Of a stretch of DNA of 64,000 bases, positions 13,901 to 26,500 are shown piece by piece. Origin of the DNA: Phoronis australis. Taxonomy: Eukaryota; Phoronida; Phoronidae. The notes under the pieces are model-generated. The model did not search any database. It worked only from the letters and a program-made list of their open reading frames with translations, and was not told the DNA's origin. The stretch covers positions 177,010 through 241,009 of the forward strand of contig NMRA01000487.1 in NCBI GenBank assembly GCA_002633005.1, in the 5' to 3' direction. Numbering within the stretch: position 1 is the first letter of the stretch; every line of letters starts with the position of its first letter. A program made the translations under genes and the position numbers.

Positions 13901-15442
13901 CAATAACAAACTATGGGTTCTTCTTGAGCCCAGGAATCGTTTCTATTCCAAGTTAAGACCAGGGGCCCGTTTCAAGAAACTGACTTCAGTTCATTTTTGA
14001 CTTAAGTCTAAGATTTGTCTCGGCATCCAAACTTTGAAACCTCCACATCCGGTAAGTTAGTCAAAATCAAGACGAAAATTAAGTAAAAAATTAAGTCATA
14101 CTCAAAATATCTCTTACTTGAAATGGATTTGGGTTTACATACAATTGGTTGAAATTTGTGATTTGTCTTAGCTTAGTCAGTTTTCTTGGAAAGGGTCACT
14201 AGTTTACAGTGCTAAGTATTCTAGATCAACGGAAGATTTATATTTATCGCCACTGAATTGTCTGTGAAGATCTTACTCAAATTCTTGGAAGTTGATTTAT
14301 TTTTTCTGAACAGTCATTCCATGATAATTATATTCTGAACTCTCTCTTCCAGAATACTGGGGTGGGTGGGCGTGCTTCACTGTGTCAATCATCCTGATTG
14401 GAGTGCTTACTGCCTTTATTCAAGACATAGCCTCGTCATTCGGTTGTACAGTTGGCCTGCAAGATTCTGTTACTGCTATCTCATTTGTTGCCTTGGGCAC
14501 AAGTGTACCAGGTAGGTGAAGTAGATGTAATTTTAACATTTTTCTTGCATTTTTGCGATCGCACCATTATTTGTATGTTATTTTTAACAGTGCTACAAAT
14601 ACATGAGATATTTATGGTTAGTTTGGACCATAGAAAAATGTCCAAACTTCGGAACACCGTGTCTCAAAAATGGTTGATCAGAATTTTTAGATACCACGCT
14701 TTATGTACTGTTTTCTAAAAGACTATTACGAGTTGTTTTTAAAATAATCCACTTTTGTAAGTGTTGAATTTTAGGCCAAGAAGCAAAGTTGATTCTGGTT
14801 TTTAACCCGGTTCATTTTGAGACCTGAACTCACCGACTATAAAAAAAACGTCCGCCCGCATCAGTTTCAGAAAAGGTTTCATGTTTTTTGTTTGAAAATC
14901 AACACAAAGGCACATAAACAAGGGTAAGCAAGATTTGAAACTCCATTATTTGCTAAGCGGCAAGTAAAAACCAAAAATCCTACGATTTTCTTTTTGTAAA
15001 CTAAGCAAATAAAAAAAATGTCCATCCTTATTATTTTACAATAATTAAGTGTCTGCATCTTTCAGATACCTTTGCTAGCAAAGTGGCAGCCATTGGCGAC
15101 AAGTACGCTGATTCATCCATCGGCAACGTGACGGGAAGTAATGCCGTTAACGTTTTCTTGGGCATTGGCATCGCGTGGACGGTGGCCTCAATATACCACG
15201 CTGCCAACGGCACCGAATTTAAGGTAGAAGCAGGCTCATTGGGTTTCTCATTGACATTATTCTGCGCATTTGCCTTCCTCTGTATCGCCACGCTACTCAT
15301 ACGACGTCGTCCGTTTGTCGGCGGAGAGCTAGGTGGCCCGGCGAAGTACAAGTATCCGACCTCCATTTTCTTTTGTACACTCTGGATTACTTATGTAATT
15401 GTGTCAGCTCTTGTTAGTTACTGTCACATCAAGGGATTCTAA
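4806..15442 (+). CDS. SLC8: Sodium/calcium exchanger, 3' part of gene (5 exons)
   Basis: Plasma-membrane Na+/Ca2+ antiporter of the SLC8 (NCX) family, which exports Ca2+ in exchange for Na+. Five coding exons (4806-4948, 6402-6501, 12973-13092, 14353-14511, 15066-15442) have canonical AG/GT borders and phases that join without a break, giving about 233 residues and the natural stop. They read from the end of calcium-binding domain 2, through an acidic segment, to the C-terminal helices with the alpha-2 repeat (GTSVPDTFAS and GNVTGSNAVNVFLGIGIAW) and a C-terminus ending YCHIKGF, as in animal NCX proteins. The N-terminal membrane half, CBD1 and most of CBD2 are not in the window. Which animal paralogue this is cannot be told. 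The gene converges on DPH6, whose stop codon is about 5 kb downstream. Confidence 0.95.
5195..5535. repeat. Dispersed repeat, copy 1 (NCX intron)
   Basis: Diverged similarity over about 330 bp to 16130-16500. Shared phrases include 'ttttagaaatag', 'caaattcaagaa', 'atgcaaaa/acgcaaaatacagtg' and 'gagaatttt/gagaatctgt'. No protein is encoded. Confidence 0.55.
6321..6366. repeat. (GTT)n-rich microsatellite
   Basis: An imperfect run of GTT/GATGTT units directly before the NCX exon at 6402. It gives the long leucine runs in chance reading frames and is not coding. Confidence 0.85.
6402..6501 (+). CDS. SLC8: NCX exon: TVDK...SWREQF segment
   Basis: The exon lies between a TTTCAG acceptor and a GTAGGT donor, starts in phase 0 and ends with one base of a glycine codon. 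It encodes NTVDKMLSKAHISMVVGT followed by SWREQFIEAITVSAG. This is the highly conserved stretch that links CBD2 to the second membrane half. A (GTT)n microsatellite lies a few tens of bases before the acceptor. Confidence 0.93.
10705..10860. repeat. Degenerate tandem repeat, about 37-40 bp unit
   Basis: Repeated phrases 'gacatgtcagcaatgacta', 'ggtcagtcag' and 'acacgtcag' in head-to-tail order, about four decaying units. Confidence 0.7.
11985..12390. repeat. AT-palindromic stretch and imperfect fold-back with GTCTGGAC repeats
   Basis: 11985-12095 is a run of short palindromes of the 'tatcatgata' type. The arms 'ccagtgcagac' (12211) and 'gtctgcactgg' (12287) form an imperfect fold-back. After it, 'GTCTGGAC' and its variants recur at 12345-12385. 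It looks like a decayed non-autonomous DNA element. Confidence 0.45.
12973..13092 (+). CDS. SLC8: NCX exon: acidic linker and first helix of C-terminal half
   Basis: The exon runs from after TTTCAG to before GTATGT. It opens with an acidic run (GDDDGGEDEEGEERLPSC) and continues into a hydrophobic segment, YIMHFLTIFWKVLFAIVPPT. Phases match both neighbours. The same acidic run followed by a tryptophan-containing helix occurs in vertebrate NCX1. Confidence 0.95.
14353..14511 (+). CDS. SLC8: NCX exon: start of alpha-2 repeat
   Basis: The exon is bordered by TTCCAG and GTAGGT, with 52 whole codons plus split codons at both ends. It encodes a membrane helix (WACFTVSIILIGVLTAFIQD) and then DSVTAISFVALGTSVP, the first half of the ion-translocating alpha-2 repeat. 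The GTSVP turn is completed by DTFAS at the start of the next exon. Confidence 0.95.
15066..15442 (+). CDS. SLC8: NCX terminal coding exon: rest of alpha-2 repeat and C-terminus
   Basis: The exon starts after CTTTCAG and runs to a TAA stop at 15440-15442. It encodes DTFASKVAAIGDKYADSSIG, GNVTGSNAVNVFLGIGIAW, a short extracellular loop, a hydrophobic helix, a basic RRRP turn followed by GGELGG, and a last helix ending YCHIKGF. The invariant polar residues of the alpha-2 repeat are present. The 3' UTR follows, but no polyadenylation site could be fixed. Confidence 0.96.
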
Positions 15443-18400
15443 ACCAGATGGCGCTCGTGTGCATGTAGTTTTAGTGCATTTCGTTTTTCATTTTTATGAT
15501 TTCATGTGTGTACTGACTGTAGATTTTGCCAGTTAGTTTAAATGTTTTTTGTTTTATTATTTATTGAAGTAATTGTCTGCTGTGTGACACAGTTGGAGCT
15601 CCTCATTTAACTTTTCGGACCTTTTTGTGCTATACAACATCAAAATCATGGTTTATTTGTGGTGAAAATTTGTACAAGTTAAACCAGTTTAAAACCAACC
15701 TATAGCATGTCATCAGTGAGCAAAGCTCAATCAGTTGAACTTGGCATAAAAGGTTTCGATCTTTCTCTTTTCTATGTTTTGCAAAAAGAGAATTTTGTTG
15801 CTTTCTTGTCCAAGCTCTGGTAAAAAAAGTCCTATTTGAGTCGCATTTTGTTGCAGAAAAGTTGAATTTTATTTTGTCAGGCGTCTCAACACAAAACATT
15901 AAGAAATGCATGTTTCATTGTCAGCACGATATGTATGTCACCGAACTTTTCATAAAACATGGAGCATTTGCAAAAAAGTTATATAAAAAATTAGTAATAA
16001 CTTTTTGTCCGAAATTGATCAGTCTTTGCGGTAACATCTTTTGATGCTTTTATGTTACTATAATAACTGGAGGACTGAATTCTCGCTGAATATTTCTATT
16101 AGTTTGTACTGAGCTTGTCATAATACTACAGAGAAAATTCCCCAGTTTGGAACAGTGACAAATTAATTATTTTGCTCAAGGTCAAGGCTTATACCAAATT
16201 TTAGAAATAGTCAGTGTTCACTATCCCAAATTCAAGAATTTCAATCAGTGACAAACCATTATTGTCCTCCGCGTTACACGCTACGAGGACACACGAAAAT
16301 GTTGCATCGGCAGCTATTTCTGATCATTTTATTAACTGTCAAGTTGATTTTCAGAATCTGTTGATGCAAAATGCAGTGTTCCATATTTGAGAAATGTGAC
16401 AACACCAAGTTCTTCAGAATCGAGAAACCCCATTATTTCTGCTTGAATTTAGGTTCTCAATTTTTAGAGACTGTCCCAAAATGGAGAATTTTTACCCTTA
16501 TGTCTTATTTACAAGTCATTCTGTACCCCTGTCTTATTTACAAGTCATTCTGTACCCATGTCACCTCTGCAGCTGTGATTTTTCACCTATTTAGCACACA
16601 AAAGTGGAATTTTATTTGACTATAATCATGAACTAAAATAAAGAGTAAATGTAAAAACAGTTGTGCAACATTTAAGCGTCATTTCTATTACGAAGTCATT
16701 TTAAAGTGAACATTTTGGACATTTCCAGTTCAATTTTATGCCAAAGATGGCCATTTACGGGAATGAGCACAGTATTTTTGTGTAAAATTATGAAGAATTA
16801 CTGTTAAATGCATAGTGACAAAGGGAAGATGCTTGTTGTATTTGTCTATCTCAAGATCTGAAGATCTAAAATACAGTAAAACCCCCATAAGTCAGACCAA
16901 GAGATTTTATCCGAGTACGGTGAAATCTGACTTTTCTGAAGGCCTGAGTGTATGAGCTAGAACAACTGCACCGGTGAACTTTGTGTCTGAGTTAAGTAAA
17001 AAAGTGTCTTGTGCATAACCAACTTTTTGTGAGTTTTTGTTGCATTCATGGTCTGATCAGTATAACTAGTTTTTGGATGAATCTGTTGGATATCTTGAGT
17101 AACGATGATTAGGAAAAGTTGTAATAAATTTGCATCTTTTACTGAAAAGATATTGTGTAAAAAGTATCATTTCATGAATATGTATAGCTGTTACAGGGTT
17201 GTTTTGTGTGTGTGAGTATAATTGGGTATAGTAATTTGATAATTTTCTGTCCTTGTTATACTGTTTTACCAAGGTTTACCTATGTCCTGTTTTTCCCTCT
17301 GTCAATGACCGTTGCTAAGGACATGATCTGGTGTTTTATTCTGCCTGACTGTGATTGTAAGCCAAGATTATTTATATATAATTGTGATACGAGTTAACAT
17401 GTAATGGGTCAGTCTACAGCAACTGGACCCAGTGGCAATTAACAATTAAGCTATGTTCAGAAGGCTAGTTCCACCTGTGCAAATTTCACCTGTGGCCCAT
17501 GCGTCCCAGGAAGGAAATACCGTGTGAACTGATAGTTAATTTCTCCTTGACACCACTTGTGTCTGCGTGGGCTGTTACGATGATTGAGCACTATTTGCTT
17601 CATCTCAAAAGGTGAGGTATATTATCACATACCAGGTGGATTTCATTTATTTTTGTCTACATGGACACTTGCACCCAATCATCTTGTTGCTGTGGTACCA
17701 AAACCTTGGGAAATTGCTGCTCTGTTCTTAAAAACAATTTGGTTATAAATAATGAATCTATTAATTGGGTTAACATGTTAATGAGGTTAACATATAAGTT
17801 AAACAAAGATGAGTAGTGGTGCACTTAATGAACACTTAAATCTGGGCAATGTTAAAAATGTCAAGTGAGTCATTAAATTTTAGTTGGTGGTTCTAAGCAT
17901 CATTGCTGTAATTGTAGATAATCACATGAGTGCAATAGTTATATTATCTAACTGCAACAATCCAACTGGTATTGTTACCTTGATTAGTCAAGTACAGTTT
18001 ATTGTGGAAATGGTAACTTTCTTTGCATAAGGTTGGCAAATAACTTATAGTCTGTGGTATGGTCTTTAGTGCAATACGCTTGGAGTTTACTGTTTCACTT
18101 TTTAAGTTTGATCAGTAACAGTAAAATCTCTTTTGTTAGCTATATTTCAAAACTTTTGTTGGTGTGTGCTATATCAGTGAGACTGGTTCACCCTTTGTAC
18201 ATTGTATTCCTTTTTACGTGAAATCTTATATAAGTTGCTGGATTCTGTTTTGTTTTCCAGCTATTTTCACTTTCTTAATGTTGACTTAAGTCGTCAGCCA
18301 TTACTCCTGTAGACAGTTGAAATTTAGATTTCTTGTGCAAACTTGGATGATTCACTTTTTAGCATGGTAATAGATGGCTGTATTTTAGAAGCAGTGATTG

Positions 18401-20420
18401 CAGTAAGACCATATTTTGCCTTACACAAGTCTTCATTGCAGGACAATTCTTAAAGGATAGGGTGCCGAACATCATTACAGGAATCTCATTGTACATTTGC
18501 AGTAATCTATATAATCACACTTAGCACTGTCAGTATTCAGGCGCATTTTTATTGAGCCGTTTAAGTGCGCATATTTTATATTGTTGCTAACGGGTTGGTC
18601 TTTTACCATTCAGGAAGTGATCAAGCTTAATGCGCTGATGTGTTAGAGGTTTTTTAACATTTGTAGCTGCACGTACATCAACTGTAGGCTGCAAGACAAA
18701 TTTTTGGTATAACAGCATGTGTGTGCAGAACTGGCGAGTACTAAATCGTAGAGTTAGGGGAGGTAGTGTTGAAACTAAATTTACAGCTTGTTGGGCGAGT
18801 CCATTACGACACCAGGGTGTGGTTAAATTCTCAGGCACGACTGATGGTGTCCATGTACTTAGATTTAACATTGTATAAACATTTTTGTTGTTCTGAATTT
18901 TTTCCCACATCCCCAATTCAGAATGGACTTGTCCGACAATGCCACACTATTAATCAGCGTGTTGTGTTGAAAACCAGAGATCTGTTGATTGCGTAGTAGT
19001 TTAACCCCTGTCACATACGTCGTACGATTTTTTTGTCATGTGATGCCAATAATATAGGGGCAATGACCATAGCTGCATATCTGCGGTCACATTTGCCATA
19101 TGGCTACCATACTTTCCATCGCAGATATATTGTATGCCAGTCATACAACCTATGTGGCATGGGGTTTAGGGCAATCAGTGATTCAGTGGTCTCTGGTTGC
19201 ACTTGGTCCCCCTCCCTTCCACAAGCTCGTCTGTGTGAACGAGTATTGACCTTTTGGGGATTGTTTATTGTGTACAGATGCACATAACCTGAGGATTGAA
19301 TAAAATGATTTATAAACAAACCGTTGCTTGTTTCATTCTTGCCCAGCAGACACTGATGACCCCATATAATTAATGTTGATATACTCTATGAATGCTGTAA
19401 AGATGCAGGTTAACTGATTATGTATTAAAAAATCTGAGTGACATTCGAGCCAGTGAAACGTTGCACCTTGCTGAGTAAATACTGACTGCACCAATAAATA
19501 TCCAGCATTATCAAGATATTGAAATATTTTTTTATTAAAAATGTCATGACAGAAAACATACAGGAAGTGACTTTACTATGTAAATATTATGATTCTAATA
19601 ATTGAGCCTTTAATTTGTGCGATCTGGAAACCGAAAAACACAAGCACCTTTGAAAATCAAGATCAGCTTTGAATGAAAATGATTAAACACAATTTTGCAA
19701 CAGATGGATCTCTAACATCTGTACTTTCAAACTGTCATGTTTGAAAAATAATTGTATCGTACCGAAAAGTAAAGTGAAAACCTCTGTAATATTTGAAGTT
19801 AAACATTTTGAGAAGCCATAAATCTCCTCTGACACTAATCTTACTTAGCAAGCATACAAAGGCCTTGGTGACCTTAATGCGCGTATCAAAAAGCCTAATG
19901 ACATCCATAGCCGCCTTTTTTATAAATGCGTCATGCTCCAACCATGACACTACAACTCTGGCTAAATCGATTCTTTTAATTTGCTTCATGTTCTCGTTTC
20001 ATGGATTTGATAAATTGTCTTCCCAAGATACTTCATCTAATCTCACTCCATCTTGAAGACCATCACAATTTACGGCTATATTGAGCGCAGCTTTGGCGGG
20101 TAAAAATGACCAACTTCAAAGCAAGAGAAAATCGGTGTTAACTTCGTTGATTTCACAACTCCCATTTTTTGTGAAGCGTCGTAAAATCAAATCAACACAA
20201 TCAACACAAACCATTTGGTAAAACGAGAAGTCCCACGGTAATAGTCATATTATCATAGAAACGCTCAATATAGCTTCAAAAGAAATCTTGGACAGAGAAG
20301 TAGAAAGACACTAAACCCTATCAAACCATGGTTGGATCTTGATTTTTAAACTCATCTAGTCTCAAAAGTTTGGAAGAAGTTTGCTTGCAAACGCAAACAC
20401 CGTGACAACTCTTCTGCCGC
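15443..20420. other. Convergent NCX/DPH6 intergenic region
   Basis: Contains the 3' UTRs of both genes and dispersed repeats. No other gene was recognised. A sequence at 16876 starting CAGTAAAACCCCCATAAGTC resembles the terminal repeats of pogo/Tigger-type elements, and a weaker one is at 18119. No transposase is visible. Confidence 0.5.
16130..16500. repeat. Dispersed repeat, copy 2 (NCX-DPH6 intergenic)
   Basis: Direct-orientation partner of 5195-5535. The ends around 'cccagtttggaacagtgac' and 'aaaatggagaattttta' are partly inverted relative to each other, so the family may be an old fold-back element. Confidence 0.55.
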
Positions 20421-20527
20421 CTAGTGCACAATACTTAGTAACTGTCTGTATGATGAGAAACCCAAGACAGGAACAAATGCAATACTTGGCATGTCAAGGT
20501 TGTGAACTTGGAAGTAGGCTTTAACAG
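20421..20527 (-). CDS. DPH6: DPH6 terminal exon
   Basis: The exon runs from after TTTTCAG to a TAG stop at 20421-20423. It encodes VKAYFQVHNLDMPSIAFVPV and LGFSSYRQLLSIVH. The hydrophobic FVPVLGF strand followed by a short C-terminal helix resembles the ends of invertebrate long DPH6 proteins. Confidence 0.8.
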
Positions 20528-23500
20528 CTGAAAACAAAGACATTTGTAAATGAAAACATTGCGTTCTTTGAACTACAAAAGCTGCATCAGAACCTAGTAC
20601 ATAGGTTTGATGTTGAAGGAAAATCAAAATGGAATATATGACTTCAAATTCTCTCGGAATAGCTCATGGGTTTAAATAGAACTCTGGATGTAAATAGAAT
20701 TGGATCTGGTTACATGAAAATATAAAACCCAAACTAGATGAGAGTGGATAATCTGATAATTTGCCTCTAGTTATAAAATTTACAACTAGCTACATTTCCT
20801 TTTTCTTAATGAGACCCCCTCTACATTATACCACACTATCTAAAAACCCAAGAAACAAAGTCAAATTCATATTGGCTATTACAATCGAATCCAATGACAA
20901 AATCTCCAAAAACAGTTCTCAGCATATCAAGACAAAACTTGATATAGCAGAATGTGGCATTTTCTTTTAACTTAAATTTTGACTTGAGATGAGTAGTACA
21001 AAAAATGTGTGTGAGTGTCGAATAGGAATTTGAGCTGAGAAATGAAACACTGCCTGTGAATCAAAGAAATGACTGACCTTCGTGCAACTTAGATATCTGC
21101 ACCAGTTTCTGATTGTAATACACCGTAAGATACGTAATGAAACTGTAGGTGGCAGGATCGTCCAGGATGCTGACAACTTGGTCCAGTGTCTCCTCCACCA
21201 TTATCTCTAACCGACTACTGTAGTTTTCTGTATCTAAAATCCCTAGAAATATAGATTTGCTCAGATAAAAATTTTCACGGTAACAGGGCCTTCAAACTTA
21301 TTGGGTGCTACCAAATGAAAAACTAAAATCAACAGCGTCTACTTTGCTATCAAACCAAAGCAAATAAGCTGTTTTCGTAATCAACAACATGGTGAAACCT
21401 CACCAACTTAGGACCCAATATGGTGGCAAGTGAATTTTTTTATTCTATTTATAAAAGTTACATAGCGTCAAAATAATGCTTTACATTGTTCAAGTTCTGT
21501 ACCATAGCAACCTACGGAAAATATTTTGAAAACTGCGGGCTTTGACAACAATGTAAGAAGACCTTGAAAAAACAGGAAAAGGTGCAATTTTGGCGATTAT
21601 TCTTGTCCAGAATTAATGAGATTTTACCGTACAATTAGACAAGTTCCAAGTAGGAACAAGCCAACTGCAAACTTCTGGTAAGTTGACAACTGGATTACAT
21701 GATGAACAAACTGCGTTTCACGTATTCTCAACAATCGTTAAAACATGAAAGTGAACATCAATAGGTTAGTTTTCAAAGCAAATTTCTAAATAAGGAACTG
21801 AATATGGTCAGAAAACTGACTGTATTTCAGATTATCAGCCACAGTACATTTAAACAGTTGTTGAGGTCCACCACAATGCTAATTAGGTCAAAGTGAAGCA
21901 GCAAACTCGAACAAATCCAACGCAAGTAGTTGACGAATTCCGTTCAGTTCATTGTGTCATCATGTTTAATTAGTTCCCCGTATTTAAGTATCGAACATGG
22001 AGGTTCCACCGCAAAACATGAATCAAAGCAACGGCTCACAGATGCGGCCTATAAACTCAAAATACTTCAAGCTCCTGTAGAAGACAACAACTGAATAAAG
22101 TACTTGGGTCCCTTATGTGACATTCGCACCAAATTACATGCACATGACTTTATTAACTACAAGGCAAATCACTCTCAAATAACCAACCAATTCCTCTAAG
22201 AGAAGCAAGATCATGCAAAAGACCATGGAGAATCAATAAGCGTTCAACAAGTATACTCGAAACACATTACTAGTGATACCTAGTATAATGGCGCCCACTG
22301 AAGAAATTGGTCAGTGAGGTTGGAGTGATGAATTATGGGATAGAATTGATGTCATGAGATAGAATTTACTCTTTTCATTCTATAAGCAAAGATTTCTCAT
22401 GCAGGTGCAAGCTAATGTATACAAAACACAGCCCATGACATTGTTATAAAAAATACAGCAATTATGATAATTATCGAAAACTTTTTACACAGCATCCCTT
22501 TCTGCTACCAATGAATACCGTTGTGTCCGTACAACCAGTGAAAGACGATTGGGTGAGGGTGACAAATTAGACAAAAGTAAAGTCGACGCAACACAAGTGT
22601 GACAGTTTAATTTACCTCTGAAGGTAATGCTTCTTGCATCCGACCAGCATTCCCTTGCGCCAGCTCATGTGGACACAAGTGTATTAAGGTGGACGTAAAC
22701 ATCAGCTATACACCTGTACAGCTTTGTTTGTGAAAACACTTTCCTTGTGCTAAACATGCATAGAACAATGTCTCATTACTTCTACCCTGAACACATATTG
22801 CAGGTATCCTGCCTGGAAGCACTGCTGGTCGGAAACTCAAGCCCAAACTTCAATGGCTATTAGTAGATGATTAAGGTTACAACACAAATTTGAAACCAGA
22901 ACAAAGTCTTTATGTTGATGGATAAATGAGTAATCAAACGGAAACATAAATTAAGACTGGATAAATACTAGCATGATAGCCTTACCTAAACTAACTTTGA
23001 AGACTAGATCGAAATGCTGCCCGTTTTTAACAAGACACACCACTTTGTCAATCTTGTATGTGTCTGTCACCTGTTTAGAATGGGTTTCTGAAACAAGAGA
23101 CAATACTCAAAAACCTACGCACACAGAAAGACAGGAACAGGCCAAAATCAAAGTGAAGGAAACAATTCCACGGCCACGCCTCAAACATGAAATTCCAGCT
23201 ACGGGAAATCTGTAAACTTATTTTTTACTAAAATACCTGCCGAAATGGTTATTTTTATATTTTCATGGCTGATTACCTTTTGGGAATCATGAAAACTTTT
23301 GTTTTATGACATCTACGCAATGCAAACCAAGCTTGAATGTTCTAAATATTCACCTTTGTGGAGAAATTTAACAAAATAGGATTTCACTTGTCGGCCATAT
23401 TGTGTGTTAAATAAGAGTAACGTGCGATCCCTAAATTCCAGTCCCGGACCAGCAAACCCCAAAACCCCAAATTCCATACCCGCACCCCGGCGACCAAACT

Positions 23501-26500
23501 TCACACCCGCAGACCGATTCCTCACCTGCACCCATAGTCTGGGCATACAGTTTGGTACTTGGGTTTAGTGTTTTTGCAAATGGGTGATGTTTAGGATCCC
23601 AGGTCTGGTGTGTCGTAACTCCAGGGGGCATTGCAGATTGAAGTTTGTGCATTTAGCCACAAATATAACGAACTGCAGACTTTGCATTTTCAAATAATAC
23701 ACTCTTACTGAGTTAAAATTCGGTAAAAGTGTATTATCTGGAAGTACCGTCTGTAGAATTTGATTTTTTTACTTTTTAACAATTTGTCTTTAATTGGGTC
23801 ACGAGATCATGTCTTTTAGCAAAATTTAGCAAAAAAGAAATGTACATTCCTGGAAAAACAGTGATATCAGTAACATCACCAAATTTTATTTGATATTATG
23901 TAATGTTGTTGATGAAATCTCAAAAATGCTGTTACAGTTTTCTAAACTATCAGTTCATTTCCATTTCATGTAACTTTTTAGTCTATTCATGAAAATCAAA
24001 AATGTTTTATTTTTTGATGGCCTTTCTGCAAAAATGGAGCATTTTAAAAACAATTCCTAAAACTGTTTAAGAGACCAGTGCATGGAGCATAGTATCTGTA
24101 AGTTTCATGTGAATCCGATCGGCCATTTCTGAGATATGATGTTACGAAGTTTGCAAAATTTGGACATTTTCCTAGGGTCCTACATAACCATAACCACACG
24201 CTAGGTAAAGCAGTGTTCAGTAGGTAATTTTCCGGTCACACCTATGTACAAACACTCCATAAGTAAATAGTTAGTCATGGCAGAAGAGCCCCAGTGTGGT
24301 TGAAAAGGTTAAGAATGATGTTGAAGTTAGTCACTGATATATCATCAATGACATCAGTAACAAAATACAAGTATTCTTCTCTGTAGTCTCATCCGTGCAG
24401 TGTGTAATTCCACATTTAAATGAAGCTAACTTTATGAAAACAGGCAGATAGGACAGCTGATCAGCAGGCAAATCACACTTAAACACAAAAGCATCCAATC
24501 TGTCGTCTTGCAAGTGACATTAACGTTTGTCTTTACTCAAGTAAAACGGAAATTCAATTTCTGGACAGTGATGTTGTCTATTGCATTTATTTATATTCAC
24601 AATATTAAATAAAAATTACTAATTAAACTTGGCAACAACTGGCCACAGCTCAATGAAACTTAATAAATGCTTGGTGGGTATCAAGGCAGGTAAACACGCA
24701 ATACAGAGAACGTTAGCTGCAGCTTGCGTTCACACACTTCCAACACATCTGGGTTTTCAATTGTGGAGAACATTGAATAGACATAACATAACTAAGTGTG
24801 CAAAATGGTAACATTCTGGACAATCATGTATGATCACCATGGGTGGAAAGAGTCCAACCCAACCCACGTCATTGGAATATTGGCTTCTCACAGTACTACA
24901 GCAGATCTGCCGTATGATTTGGAGTTAGACGATAAGAAGGCAGGTCAGAGGATTGACAAGCAGTTAGCATTCAGGAGATTTTTTTAGATGGCGGATCAGC
25001 TGTCCAATCAAAAGACAGATTGGAAGGCATGTGAACACAATATAAGCTAAATAGCTGAGGATTTTATTCAACAACAAGTGAAAAGAGTCCTACTAAAGAA
25101 TTACCACGATATCAAAAACACGGACGTAATCTGCAGTTATTCCCATAGTTGGAAGAGTCTGCGTTGTCACATCTGCAGTATCCCTGTTCACCGCTATACA
25201 TATGATGAAGTACTTACTGTTGAATGACTTCCTTGGGGTGAAGCAGACTGTCTGCCATTCTATGAGTGCCCCGCGGGGTAAGGCGGGTACAACTACACAT
25301 TCCATGATACCTTTATGACATGACTGTTGATGGCACATTCCGTGCTTGTTCTAAAAAAAATTTGACGACTGAAAATGTACACTATCATCATGGGGCACAG
25401 CTCGGTACATTTATATTTACAGGTTCATGCAGTGACATCTTTAAAAATATTGTATGCTTCATGTTTTAGAGTGGAACCCTTTGTTCATGTTTTAGAGTTG
25501 AACCCTTTGTTTGGGCTCTTTGATAAAGAGAGTTAACACTTCCTGATTACACATTATAACACCATGGACCGAATGAAGTTCATCGATTTGAAGTTAGGGG
25601 TCCCCACTTTTGAAGCTCGAAATTGAATTTCTTGCCTATCTCATTTTAATAAGAATATTATAAGTCATTTAAAGTAAGATACACCAGGCAATAGGCTGGG
25701 CATACCTCGTCAGTATAGAACATTTTCTCCCACTCCTCTTGTGCCAGATGTATGAAAGCAGTGTCAGTGACGTAGCAAACCACTAGAACAATGTCCTGTA
25801 GAGTAGACTGAGGACTCATCGCGTCCAGAACATTGTGGACATGCCTTATTGACAAGCGAGCTTGTGGAATAATTCCTCCAATGACTACCTTCATGCTGGC
25901 TGGACACAGCGGGATTTGACCGGCAATGAAGATGGTTTCGTTTGTCTGAAAACAAAATACATGCACTAGATGATGGATATAATCATAAGTCATCCAAGGA
26001 AAGTCAGGAGAAATGTTTCAATGAATTCCTAAGAGTTTTGATTTAATGATTTATGCATTGAAATACATGCATCGTTGTTATGTAGGATACTAGAAAAATT
26101 CCGAACTTGGCTAACTACAGAACATCATATCTCAGATATTCACATGAAACTTTCAGACACATCCAACATTTGTGTCAAATGAAATTTGGTTATGTCAAAG
26201 ATGCTGCTGTTTTGTTGCGAATGTAACATTCTTTTTTGCTAAAATTATAAAGATTTTCTACTTTCAGAAAATATGCACTTTTCTTGAGCTAATTTCTTTA
26301 TTTTCTAGGTACTTGACTAAATACGCGAACTTGTCGAGAAGGCCAAAAAAGCATAGTTGGTTCTAGTCTATGTTTTTTGCAAATGGAGTCAATGCAGGAC
26401 AGTGTATCTTTTAATCACCACTCGGCAAATAATGGCGTATGAAACCTTGCCTATCCATGTATGTATATCTTTGTGGAGATTTTCAGAAAAAAGCCAAGAC

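Noticed and set aside
15031-15366. Long - strand frame opposite the last NCX exon
   Set aside because: It is the antisense shadow of a conserved coding exon.
26172-26366. Small + strand frame present identically in both copies of the repeated block (26172 and 27124)
   Set aside because: Conservation reflects recent duplication or allelism. The frame is antisense within a DPH6 intron and has no homology.
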